A DNA stretch of 64,000 nucleotides from CAZGCA01 sp964524145. Its GTDB lineage: Bacteria; Hydrogenedentota; CAZGCA01. Positions 18,342 through 26,262 of the stretch are shown in pieces. Location: assembly GCA_964524145.1 (NCBI GenBank), contig CAZGCA010000008.1, positions 30,170-94,169 of the forward strand. Direction: 5' to 3'. A program made the translations under genes and the position numbers. The notes below the pieces were generated by a model. The model saw only the letters and a list, made by a program, of their open reading frames with translations. It searched no databases and had not been told where the DNA came from. Position 1 is the stretch's first letter. Each line of letters starts with the position of its first letter.

Positions 18342-19136
18342 GTGACTCGGCCCAGCGTTTCAATCCCAGTGGCGGTGATTTTCCTTGTCGCGAACGCGGC
18401 ATCAGCAGCCAACCTGCAGGATTCGATCGAGACCGGAATCGAGCAGTTCAACGCCGCCTACCGCGCTTGGGACCTGTCACAGTTTGAAACCGCAGCCGAG
18501 GTTTTTGAGCAGGTCTGCTCAACCCATCCTGACTCGTACGAGGCACACTACTGGCTCGGAGCCGCCCGCTTCCACATCATTCTGCACCGCATTGGAGACG
18601 AAGCAAAGCCTATTACAAACGCTGAATTCCGGCGATTGACCGGGAGTGCAAAGGCACCCTTGAAACGGGCAGTCAAGCTGAATGACGACGACTCGGGAAG
18701 TCATGCCATCATTAGCACACTGGTCGGCCTGCAGATCGCGCGCAGCCCTTCGTCCGCCCTTTGGCGTGGGCCCAAGTCCACACGTTACAAACGCCGCGCG
18801 TTGCGTAACGGCCCGGACAACCCGCGGGCGCATTATCTCGTAGGTACCAGCTACTTCCATGCTCCCGGTATACTCGGGGGCCGAAAGAAGGGGCTCGAGT
18901 TCTTCCTGAAAGCAGAGAGACTGTTCGTCCAGGAGTCGAAACAGAATCGCCAGCCGCTTCAACCCGCATGGGGTTATGGCAGTTGCCTGACATTTATCGG
19001 CCGAACCTACCAGCACATCGGACAAACGGGGCAAGCTGAGACCTATTTCCAGAAAGCATTGTCTGTGAACCCGGACGACAGACTTGCGCAGAACGGCCTC
19101 AAGGAGTTGACCAAAGAAGCCGCAGACAAGGAGTGA
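18342..19136 (+). CDS. TPR-repeat periplasmic protein of the carotenoid operon
   Basis: A 264-residue protein starting at GTG 18342, with GAGGAA upstream. It has a Sec signal peptide (about 1-22, ending ASA). Tetratricopeptide-type helices follow, visible as FETAAEVFEQVCSTHPDSYEAHYWLG near residues 48-75 and a last repeat near 225-250 (GQAETYFQKALSVNPDD). TPR proteins are protein-binding scaffolds; nothing indicates catalysis. It is the first gene of the operon, ending 4 bases before crtP, so co-expression with carotenoid modification enzymes is likely. Its contribution to the pathway is unknown. Confidence 0.8.
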   Translation: MTRPSVSIPVAVIFLVANAASAANLQDSIETGIEQFNAAYRAWDLSQFETAAEVFEQVCSTHPDSYEAHYWLGAARFHIILHRIGDEAKPITNAEFRRLTGSAKAPLKRAVKLNDDDSGSHAIISTLVGLQIARSPSSALWRGPKSTRYKRRALRNGPDNPRAHYLVGTSYFHAPGILGGRKKGLEFFLKAERLFVQESKQNRQPLQPAWGYGSCLTFIGRTYQHIGQTGQAETYFQKALSVNPDDRLAQNGLKELTKEAADKE

Positions 19137-19140
19137 CGTG

Positions 19141-20631
19141 ATGGCGTTGGGACCACGCAAGAAAGTGATCGTGATCGGCGCAGGGCTCGGCGGCATTTCG
19201 GCCGCCATTTCGCTGTCTCAGGAAGGCTACGAGGTCGATGTCTACGAGAAGAACGACAAGATCGGCGGGAAGCTCAACGTCCTGAACGCGGAGGGATACA
19301 CGTTCGACCTTGGACCGTCCATCCTGACGCTACCCCATCTGTTCGAGCGGCTCTTTGAAGGCTCGGACCGGAAAATGGCGGACTACTTCAGCATTCGGCC
19401 GGTACGCCCGCACTGGAGGAACTTCTTCGAGGACGGCACTGTCATCGATTTGTACCCGGAAACAGATCTCATGGCAAAGGAAGCAGCGAAAGCGGGCGAG
19501 ACGCCGCACGCCGTCGAGGCGTTCTTGCACTACTCGGAGCAGCTTTACGATCTGGTTGACAGCGGTTACTTCCAGCAGGGATTGGATTCGACCCGCGAGT
19601 TCCGCCGATTCTACGGCCTGACTACGTTCATGCAGTTTGACCTGTTCCGGACGATGCACGCAGGTGTCGCCCGGCACCTGAAGAGCCCTTACCTTCGCGA
19701 CATCTTCGACTTCTTCATCAAATATGTCGGCTCCTCGGCATACGACGCGCCTGCGTTCATGAACTCGCTGCCCACCATCCAGTTCCGCTACGACCTCTGG
19801 TACGTGGACGGCGGCATGTACAACATCGCTCGCGGCCTGGAAAAGCTCATGACAGAACTCGGGATTCACATTCATCTCAACAGCAAGGTTACCGAAATCC
19901 GTACGGACGGCTCCCGGATCACTGAAGTCGTTGTCAATGGCGACACCAGCGCCGGCGCAGACATCGTCGTCTGCAACGTCGAGGTAATTCCCGCCTATCG
20001 CGACCTCCTGTGCGAAGACAAGCGGTTCCTCAAGCGGCTCCGCAGGTTCGAACCGTCTTGCTCCGGACTGGTCTTGGATTTGGGCCTTGACACCCAGTAC
20101 CCACAGCTTGCGCATCACAACTTCCTCTTCTCCGGGAACCAGCGCGACCATTTCCGAAGCGTATTCCATAAGAAGGTTCTACCCGCCGATCCGACCGTCT
20201 ACCTCGTTGCGGCATCGAAGACCGACCCCTCCGTTGCTCCTTCCGGATGCGACTGCCTTAAGATTCTCCCCCACATTCCCCACATCGATCCGGCACGTCC
20301 GTTGGAGCAGTCCGATTACGTCGCGTTCAAGAATCGCTTGATTGACAAGCTCGAACGCATGGGGCTCGAAGACCTTCGGAAACATATTGTGTTTGAGCAC
20401 ATGTGGACCCCGCTGGACATAGAGCGAATGTACGGTTCAAACCAGGGATCCATTTACGGCGTTGTCTCCGACCGGTTCAAGAACTTCGCGTTCAAGGCGC
20501 CCAAGCAAAGCACACGCTATCCGAACCTCTTCTTCGTCGGGGGGTCAGTAAACCCCGGCGGCGGCATGCCGATGGTCGTGTTGTGCGGACAGAATGTGTG
20601 CCGGCGGGTTGTGGAATGGGATAGAAAGTGA
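19141..20631 (+). CDS. crtP: CrtP-like carotenoid oxidase/desaturase (phytoene desaturase family)
   Basis: The 496-residue product is a flavoprotein of the CrtI/CrtN/CrtP family. It has the FAD-binding VIVIGAGLGGISAAISL at residues 8-25, the following YEKNDKIGGK and the C-terminal FFVGGSVNPGGGMPMV that closes the FAD site. ATG 19141 (AAGGAG 7 bases upstream) is preferred to GTG 19138. The next gene overlaps it by 4 bp and is CrtQ-like, then CrtO-like, which argues for the CrtP role of oxidising a terminal methyl of a C30 carotenoid rather than a desaturase role. Sequence alone does not separate CrtN from CrtP firmly. Confidence 0.8.
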   Translation: MALGPRKKVIVIGAGLGGISAAISLSQEGYEVDVYEKNDKIGGKLNVLNAEGYTFDLGPSILTLPHLFERLFEGSDRKMADYFSIRPVRPHWRNFFEDGTVIDLYPETDLMAKEAAKAGETPHAVEAFLHYSEQLYDLVDSGYFQQGLDSTREFRRFYGLTTFMQFDLFRTMHAGVARHLKSPYLRDIFDFFIKYVGSSAYDAPAFMNSLPTIQFRYDLWYVDGGMYNIARGLEKLMTELGIHIHLNSKVTEIRTDGSRITEVVVNGDTSAGADIVVCNVEVIPAYRDLLCEDKRFLKRLRRFEPSCSGLVLDLGLDTQYPQLAHHNFLFSGNQRDHFRSVFHKKVLPADPTVYLVAASKTDPSVAPSGCDCLKILPHIPHIDPARPLEQSDYVAFKNRLIDKLERMGLEDLRKHIVFEHMWTPLDIERMYGSNQGSIYGVVSDRFKNFAFKAPKQSTRYPNLFFVGGSVNPGGGMPMVVLCGQNVCRRVVEWDRK

Positions 20632-21737
20632 CGTTCGCACTCTTCATACTGGCCCTGTGGACCTTGGGACTCCTGTTCATGTTTCGGGTCCCGGTATGCC
20701 GGAGCAGCGGTGCACACCGGCAGCGTCCTACTTTGTCGATCATCATCCCCGCGCGCAATGAGGAATCGACCCTGCCCATACTGCTCACATCGCTCTCAGT
20801 GCAGGACCCTTTACCCGAGGAGATCATCGTCGTTGACGACGGGTCCGAAGACCGCACCGCCGTCGTGGCGCGCGAGGCCGGCGTCAGAGTACTCCCCTCG
20901 GAACCGTTGCCCGATGGGTGGCGCGGCAAGACCTGGGCGTGCTTCCAGGGTGCCGAGGAGGCGACAGGCAAAGTGTTGCTGTTCGTCGACGCCGACACCT
21001 TCTTCGAACAAGACGGCCTGCACCGTATCATGGATACCTATCTCGATCAGCGCGGTGTCTTGTCAGTGGGCCCGTATCACAAGGTCAGGCGCGTCTACGA
21101 AGAGCTGTCGGCATTCTTTAACCTGATCATGACCGGCGGCACAGGCGCGTTTACGGTCCTGGGAACGATGCGACAACCGACCGGACTCTTTGGCCCGTTT
21201 CTCATGCTCGACCGTCACACCTACTTCCAGAGCGGCGGACACGCCAGGGTAAAGGACAAGATACTCGAGAACCTCCATCTGGCCGCGTGGTTCCGTCGGT
21301 CGGGAGTTCCCATGCGCTGCTACGGCGGGAAGGGTGCCGTCAGCATGCGCATGTATCCTCACGGTCTGCGCGATCTCATTGAAGGATGGAGCAAGGCGTT
21401 CGCAACCGGCGCGGCTTCGACACCCCTGCCACTGCTGTTGCTTATCATCGCCTGGATTGCCGGCAGCATCGAGGCCATTATCTATGTCGTCTGGGCCGTT
21501 CTCAACGGCAGCGTTTATTCGCTCGTCCTGTCCGGGGTTCTGTACCTTTGTTTTGCGCTTCAGATATGGTTCATGCTCACCCGGATCGGCGCTTTCAGGC
21601 TTTGCACGGCGCTTCTCTATCCGATACCGTTACTCTTCTACATCGTGGTGTTCACCCGTTCCTCGCTGCTGTATAAGCTTAACAGAGGTGTCTCCTGGAA
21701 GGGGCGCCACGTCGACACGGGGCCACCTGGAAAGTAG
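20628..21737 (+). CDS. crtQ: CrtQ-like carotenoid acid glycosyltransferase
   Basis: This 369-residue membrane-bound family 2 glycosyltransferase starts at GTG 20628, overlapping the crtP stop by 4 bp. An N-terminal anchor (1-20) precedes the GT-A domain with LSIIIPARNEES, EIIVVDDGSEDRT and LLFVDADTF (the DxD motif). Three to four transmembrane helices lie at the C-terminus (about 260-350). The arrangement matches 4,4'-diaponeurosporenoate glycosyltransferase, which attaches glucose to the carotenoid carboxylate in staphyloxanthin-type pathways. The preceding CrtP-like and following CrtO-like genes support this. The sugar actually used is unknown. Confidence 0.8.
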   Translation: MTFALFILALWTLGLLFMFRVPVCRSSGAHRQRPTLSIIIPARNEESTLPILLTSLSVQDPLPEEIIVVDDGSEDRTAVVAREAGVRVLPSEPLPDGWRGKTWACFQGAEEATGKVLLFVDADTFFEQDGLHRIMDTYLDQRGVLSVGPYHKVRRVYEELSAFFNLIMTGGTGAFTVLGTMRQPTGLFGPFLMLDRHTYFQSGGHARVKDKILENLHLAAWFRRSGVPMRCYGGKGAVSMRMYPHGLRDLIEGWSKAFATGAASTPLPLLLLIIAWIAGSIEAIIYVVWAVLNGSVYSLVLSGVLYLCFALQIWFMLTRIGAFRLCTALLYPIPLLFYIVVFTRSSLLYKLNRGVSWKGRHVDTGPPGK

Positions 21738-21747
21738 ACCGCTTGAG

Positions 21748-22230
21748 ATGCTTGTCGAACTGCCTGTCGTCCTGCTCGTCGTCGTCAACATCTTCGGATG
21801 GCTGACCATACATCTCGGCGTGGCATGGCTCGTCACACAGTTCCCCGATCGGCTGTTCCGGACCGAGGGATGGCTCTACCGAGCTCGACCTTGGGAATAC
21901 GACGGCCGCCTCTACGAGAGGGTGTTCCTGATCAATGCATGGAAGAAAAAGTTGCCCGACGGCGCTGCGCTCTTCAAGAAGGGGTTCCCAAAGCGGCGGT
22001 TCATAAGCAGAGACCCGGCATACCTCGAACGTTTTGCCCGGGAGACTTGTCGCGGGGAGATCGTGCACTGGATAGTGTTCTCGTGCTCGCTGCTGTTCTT
22101 TATCTGGAACCCGTGGTGGGCCGGGTTCGTCATGGTGGGGTACGCTTCCGTCGCCAACCTGCCCTGCATCGTTGTCCAGCGCTACAACCGCATCCGCATC
22201 TGCCGCACCACAGCACGTTGCGTCAGGTAA
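21748..22230 (+). CDS. crtO: CrtO-like glycosyl-carotenoate acyltransferase
   Basis: A 160-residue protein beginning at ATG 21748, ten bases after crtQ. The frame extends further upstream only as an overlap inside crtQ. It has an N-terminal transmembrane helix (1-25), a conserved block with ERVFLINAWKKKLPDGAAL and KGFPKRRF, and two further hydrophobic helices near 110-150. The FxxxWKxxLPDG pattern and length fit the CrtO family, which acylates the glucose of glycosyl-diaponeurosporenoate as the last step of staphyloxanthin synthesis. It closes the carotenoid operon; the converging gene ends 24 bp downstream. Confidence 0.8.
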   Translation: MLVELPVVLLVVVNIFGWLTIHLGVAWLVTQFPDRLFRTEGWLYRARPWEYDGRLYERVFLINAWKKKLPDGAALFKKGFPKRRFISRDPAYLERFARETCRGEIVHWIVFSCSLLFFIWNPWWAGFVMVGYASVANLPCIVVQRYNRIRICRTTARCVR

Positions 22231-22253
22231 CGACACGGCCGCAATGCCGCACT

Positions 22254-23258
22254 CTACCTCTCTTTGACCTTCATCTCCTGCCGTCGCATCGGCATTGCGT
22301 CGATGAGGGAGAAGAGGCCCTCCATCTTGCTCGGCTCGTTTGAACGGAATTTCTCGCCGCCGTCCTTGCCTATCAGAACAACGCCAAAGGCATCCTTCTC
22401 AAGACCGTAGTTCGCTCGGAGCGTTTTGCCGGCGGATGTGTCGAAGCCGGTGAGGACAAGCGCCACCATGTCACGGTCTCTGAATCCGGCGGCATTCTCG
22501 CTGATCCACGTTTGCTGCTGTTTGAGGCGAGTGTCCTGCGCCGACGCGGCAAAGACGAGAAGCAACCTTCGCTTCCCCCTATAGTCAGTCACATTACCTG
22601 TACCGCCCGGGGCCAGAAAGCACGGCTCTTTGTATCCTTTGACCCACTCGATCTCGAGCCGGAACGGCCCTTGCTGTTTGCCCGAGATGAGCAGCCCAAA
22701 CATCTTGATTTCACCTGGGTCCAAGTCACCGTAGTCGGGCATTTCTCGGCCGCGATACGTCGGTTCGAAAATGGCGAACGGCAGCTTGAGTTCCGTCCAT
22801 CGACCCTCTTGCGGTTCCAACTCCGCCCGATAGCTCACGTCGTCGAACGACCCTGTCGTCCTAAGCCGGACATTGTATCGTTTCCCGTCGCCACGCACCC
22901 TGACAGCGATACCGTCGTATTCCGACAGGTCATGGTCCTTCGGACGCGATCTCACTGATGCGAACCCGCCGCGATTCTCAAGAGAAACCGTGCCAGCAAA
23001 GACAGCCCTGCCGTCTTCGAATCTCATCGCACTGCGTGAAACACCTCCCATCACAACGTCATCAACATTGTCCCACAGATCCATCTCTGTGCCCTGGCGA
23101 AAGTCAAAGATCACGGGTTCGTTCTTTTCACGACGTTTCTCTGTCATTTCTGGGCCCTTCTCTTGCCCGGAAACTGTTCTCGCCCGGGTCGTTACCGCGG
23201 CCGGTCCTGCCATCGCTGCTGCAAACATCATCCACTTCATGAGTGTTCTCACCGTCAT
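22254..23258 (-). CDS. Secreted CIA30-domain protein with C-terminal DUF4174-like domain
   Basis: The start at ATG 23258 has AAGGAG 9 bases upstream and gives a signal peptide (1-27, ending TRA). A longer frame begins 48 bases earlier without support. The 334-residue product has a CIA30/NDUFAF1-like beta-sandwich at about 45-215 (IFDFRQGTEMDLWDNVDDVV and MGGVS near its start). A C-terminal thioredoxin-like DUF4174 segment follows at about 230-325 (RRLLLVFAAS, FGVVLIGKDGG). In bacteria such fusions have no established function; sugar binding is possible for the first domain. It converges on the carotenoid operon. Confidence 0.75.
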   Translation of the reverse strand: MTVRTLMKWMMFAAAMAGPAAVTTRARTVSGQEKGPEMTEKRREKNEPVIFDFRQGTEMDLWDNVDDVVMGGVSRSAMRFEDGRAVFAGTVSLENRGGFASVRSRPKDHDLSEYDGIAVRVRGDGKRYNVRLRTTGSFDDVSYRAELEPQEGRWTELKLPFAIFEPTYRGREMPDYGDLDPGEIKMFGLLISGKQQGPFRLEIEWVKGYKEPCFLAPGGTGNVTDYRGKRRLLLVFAASAQDTRLKQQQTWISENAAGFRDRDMVALVLTGFDTSAGKTLRANYGLEKDAFGVVLIGKDGGEKFRSNEPSKMEGLFSLIDAMPMRRQEMKVKER

Positions 23259-23330
23259 AGGTTCAATCTCCTTATACCACGAAGCTGCGACAATGTGGAT
23301 GGGCATGCGAGCACTACTCCCCGTGTGACT

Positions 23331-23804
23331 TTAGGACAGTGGTATGAGCTCGGCAACTTCCTCAAACTTGCTGACGATCAGGTACTTCTCGACCGTAATC
23401 TTCACCAACGCACAGTCAGGTGACATTGCGAACTCTCTGAGCTGCGGATGTTTAGAGAGATACATGCCGAACAAAGGGTTTTCTTCTGTTTTTCGGCTTT
23501 CCTCTGCACGACCGATCACGGTGACAGCGATCGCTTCCTGGAAGTCCGAACTCCGGTTTGACCGGCTGTCAACCAGCATTGCCACTCGACTGTCGGCGTT
23601 CAGGTTCTCGTACTTTCGGGAGCCGCGGCGTGTGGTGAACACCAGGTGTTTCAAGTCGGGTGACAGAGCGACACCAACCAGACTAAGGTATGGTTCGCCG
23701 TTACTCTGTGTGGCAAGTACACCTAGATTCTGAGTCTCGAAGAGCCCTGTCAGTAGGTTTGTCAGCTTTCGTCTGCGATCAACCTCTGAAGTTCGATTGC
23801 CCAT
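23331..23804 (-). CDS. Pyridoxamine-phosphate-oxidase-like FMN split-barrel protein
   Basis: A 157-residue cytoplasmic protein whose ATG 23804 lies just after GGAGGAG. It has the split-barrel pattern of PNPOx-like flavoproteins: LGVLATQSNGEPYLSLVGV, LVFTTRRGSRKYENL and RVAMLVDSRS. Members bind FMN, F420 or haem and act as small-molecule reductases or redox sensors. The substrate is not evident. It is upstream of and parallel to the CIA30 gene, 72 bp away, so the two could be co-transcribed. Confidence 0.8.
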   Translation of the reverse strand: MGNRTSEVDRRRKLTNLLTGLFETQNLGVLATQSNGEPYLSLVGVALSPDLKHLVFTTRRGSRKYENLNADSRVAMLVDSRSNRSSDFQEAIAVTVIGRAEESRKTEENPLFGMYLSKHPQLREFAMSPDCALVKITVEKYLIVSKFEEVAELIPLS

Positions 23805-23879
23805 TTCTCCTCCCTTCAATCTTTGTAGACTTTGAACAAGTCATATTATACCGCACGAAGCCTCCCCAAGAAAGACAGT

Positions 23880-24068
23880 CTATTCGGTCCCGAGGTTTTC
23901 TCGTTCGAGTCGAGCGTCTTTCGTGCCTGCCTTCAGTTTCGACTCCCTGATGGCGCAATAGAGTGTCGGGATGACGAACATCGTCATGACCTCGATGTTC
24001 ATCCCGCCGAACGCAGGGATCGCCATCGGAACCATGATGTCCGCGCCGCGCCCCGTCGACGTCAGGAC
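23880..24068 (-). pseudogene. 3' remnant of a CusA/CzcA-type RND efflux pump gene
   Basis: On the minus strand a short frame encodes TSTGRGADIMVPMAIPAFGG followed by a hydrophobic stretch ending VIPTLYCAI. This is the last transmembrane helix region of heavy-metal RND pumps, which normally read TG.GAEVM.PIA.PM.GG and then ..VIP.LY. The family protein has over 1000 residues; only about 60 remain, and the upstream frame (24069-24245) shows no similarity. It is judged a decayed gene end. Confidence 0.65.
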
Positions 24069-24339
24069 CAGACACGTAACCCCCACATGGTTCACGTCAC
24101 TCCTGTACGAGACCAGCACCGAATCAGATTGCGTACCTCCAATGCTCGACCAGATCCAAGATACCATACGCCCCAAGATGTGACAAACCAATATGAGTGG
24201 AGCGCCAGTCATGCTATTGCTTGCGAGGACCGGCAGAATGGGCAAGTCTGCTCCAATTGGCGCGAACAGTGCACCCGGGCGCTAGCGATGCAACCTTCCC
24301 GGTTCCCCGGTTACAGATAGCCTCAACAAGACGCCATAA

Positions 24340-24436
24340 GAACCGAAAACGGCATTGACAGTGGCCGGCAATGGGGGTATGCTACCAGGGAACCGGCAGT
24401 CGGTGGTCGGGTGCAGGTCCATAGGGCAAATCTCGG
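24340..24436 (+). repeat. Dispersed promoter-bearing repeat, copy A
   Basis: This copy shares with two others the core TTGACA-N17-TATGCT (24355-24383), a spacer containing GGCCGGCAATG, a GGGAACC block and a closing 21-base box (24416-24436). It ends 28 bp before the ATG of the gene at 24465, so it probably drives that gene. Confidence 0.7.
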
Positions 24437-24464
24437 AAGAAAAGACGATGGGAGAAGGGAAGCA

Positions 24465-26021
24465 ATGGTCAACGACAAAGCGACAACCAGACGGCGAATG
24501 AGCCGCCACGGGTTTCTTTCGGGTTGTGCGGCCTGCGCGGCCTATGCCGCAGGCGGCTGCGTGAGGGTCGCGAAAACCCCGCAGGCAAGAGATGCGGACA
24601 AGAAGCCGAAGGTGCGCCTGGTGTTCTGCGAGACAGAGAACACCAAGCCCATCTGGCCCAATATCGGCTACGACTTTGATCATCGTCGCAACCAGATGAT
24701 CGGCGTTATCACGCGAGGTTGCACGGAGGTCGAGTTCCTTCCGACCCGCCTTGTAGAAGGCACCCGCAAGGCCGATGATGTCTTGGCTGGCGATGCTGAA
24801 GTCGACGGGTACGTGGTCTGCGTCCAGGGCCTTGGTTGGGGGAACGACCTCAACAAGCTGTGCAGCACGGGCAAACCGACCTTGCTGGTCGATAACCTGT
24901 TCGGCGGCTCGGGTCTGTTCCTTACCCAACTTCCCCAGATCATGAGATCGGGCAAGCCGGTAGACTGGGTCAGTTCGTCGAACGACGAGGATATTGTTGC
25001 ATCGGTCCGATGTTTTCGTTCGCTCGCACGGGGAGAGAGCGGGGAGGAAGTCGCTGCGGCGTTCCGGGCGTCCCGGCGTCGCAACACGCCCACTGTGAGA
25101 GACTGGGCGTGCAAGCGTGACGCCGTCGCCATACGCGATGTGGACGAGGCGCTGAAGCAATTGGGACAGACCAGGATTCTCGTTGTGGGCGGCGGGTGGG
25201 GAGGCGACAACTTCCGCAAAGCCGCCGCGGAGGTCGTGGGGTTACAGCTGATCCCAATCAAGTTCGAGGAATTGGCCGGGGCGTACGCCGAGGCCGACAC
25301 GAATGCGGCGCGTGCGTTCGCCGATGAATGGATAGACCTGGCGGAGGATGTCCTGGTCGAGCGAACCGAGGTCGAGAAATCCGGCGCGGTATACGTGGCC
25401 ATGAAGAATCTGATGGCCAAGCACGGCGCCAGCGGCGTCAGCGTCAACTGCCTGGGCGGATTCTACGAGGGGCACCTGCAGGCGTACCCGTGCATTGGGT
25501 TCAGCCAACTCAACAACGACGGATTCGTGGGCGGTTGTGAGGGCGACCAGATGTCGGCGCTGACAATGGCGACGATGGGTGCTCTGACGGGTCGGCCCGG
25601 GCTTATCTCCGACCCGGTGATCGACACGTCGAGGAATGTCATCATCTACGCCCACTGTGTCGCCACGACCAAGCCGTTTGGACCGGACGGCGAGTCCAAC
25701 GGGTACCAGATTATGACGCACTCTGAGGACCGCAAAGGTGCATCCATCCGGTCGCTGCTGCCGGAGGGATACATGACCACGTCGCTCGAAATCAACCCCG
25801 TGTCGAAGCGAGTGATCATGCACCAGGCGAAAACGGTGGGCAACAACGACAGCGACATGGCCTGTCGCACGAAGCTCGAGGCTGTCGTCAAGGGCGACAT
25901 CGAGAAACTGGCCGAGCAGTGGAGCATGGGCTGGCACCGGGTAACCTTCTACGGCGACCTTAAGAGCCCCGTCGAGGAGCTCTGCGACCGGCTTAGCCTG
26001 AAGCTGATCGAAGAGGCGTAG
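24465..26021 (+). CDS. Tat-exported lipoprotein with sugar-isomerase-like fold
   Basis: ATG 24465 has GAAGGGA upstream; a GTG 54 bases earlier is inside the repeat. The N-terminus has a Tat-like twin-arginine stretch (RRRMSRHGFLSG) and a lipobox-like AAGGC, so the 518-residue protein is probably exported folded. The rest has the layout of L-fucose/L-arabinose isomerase family proteins: an alpha/beta domain around LVFCETEN, a second with ILVVGGGWGG and a C-terminal beta domain. VNCLGGFYEG and CEGDQMSALTMA resemble isomerase active-site segments. An extracellular isomerase is unusual, so activity is uncertain. Confidence 0.65.
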   Translation: MVNDKATTRRRMSRHGFLSGCAACAAYAAGGCVRVAKTPQARDADKKPKVRLVFCETENTKPIWPNIGYDFDHRRNQMIGVITRGCTEVEFLPTRLVEGTRKADDVLAGDAEVDGYVVCVQGLGWGNDLNKLCSTGKPTLLVDNLFGGSGLFLTQLPQIMRSGKPVDWVSSSNDEDIVASVRCFRSLARGESGEEVAAAFRASRRRNTPTVRDWACKRDAVAIRDVDEALKQLGQTRILVVGGGWGGDNFRKAAAEVVGLQLIPIKFEELAGAYAEADTNAARAFADEWIDLAEDVLVERTEVEKSGAVYVAMKNLMAKHGASGVSVNCLGGFYEGHLQAYPCIGFSQLNNDGFVGGCEGDQMSALTMATMGALTGRPGLISDPVIDTSRNVIIYAHCVATTKPFGPDGESNGYQIMTHSEDRKGASIRSLLPEGYMTTSLEINPVSKRVIMHQAKTVGNNDSDMACRTKLEAVVKGDIEKLAEQWSMGWHRVTFYGDLKSPVEELCDRLSLKLIEEA

Positions 26022-26223
26022 GCTGTGCCAGCGAGACGATTTCGAGGGCCATACCTGCTCTCAGGGAGAACGTTGTCCGTCGTTCCAGTTCTGGCTCTGT
26101 GCCTGCGATCTGCACTTGACCGCACGCGTCGAATGCACAAAGGACGAGTGATTGGTAAGGTTTTCAGAACAAGACAGGACCAAGAGGAAACATAAGCAAG
26201 ACGGGGATTGCCTCAAACGGGAA

Positions 26224-26244
26224 GGTCCATAGGGGTAATCTCCG
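26224..26244 (+). repeat. Repeat copy D: isolated 21-base box
   Basis: A 21-base box beginning GGTCCATAGGGGTAATCTCC matches the 3' end of repeat copies A and B with only a few differences. It lies 18 bp before the GTG of the gene at 26263. The TTGACA core is absent upstream, although a GAGGAAAC block precedes it as in copy B. Confidence 0.55.
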
Positions 26245-26262
26245 ATATACGGGAGTCTTACA

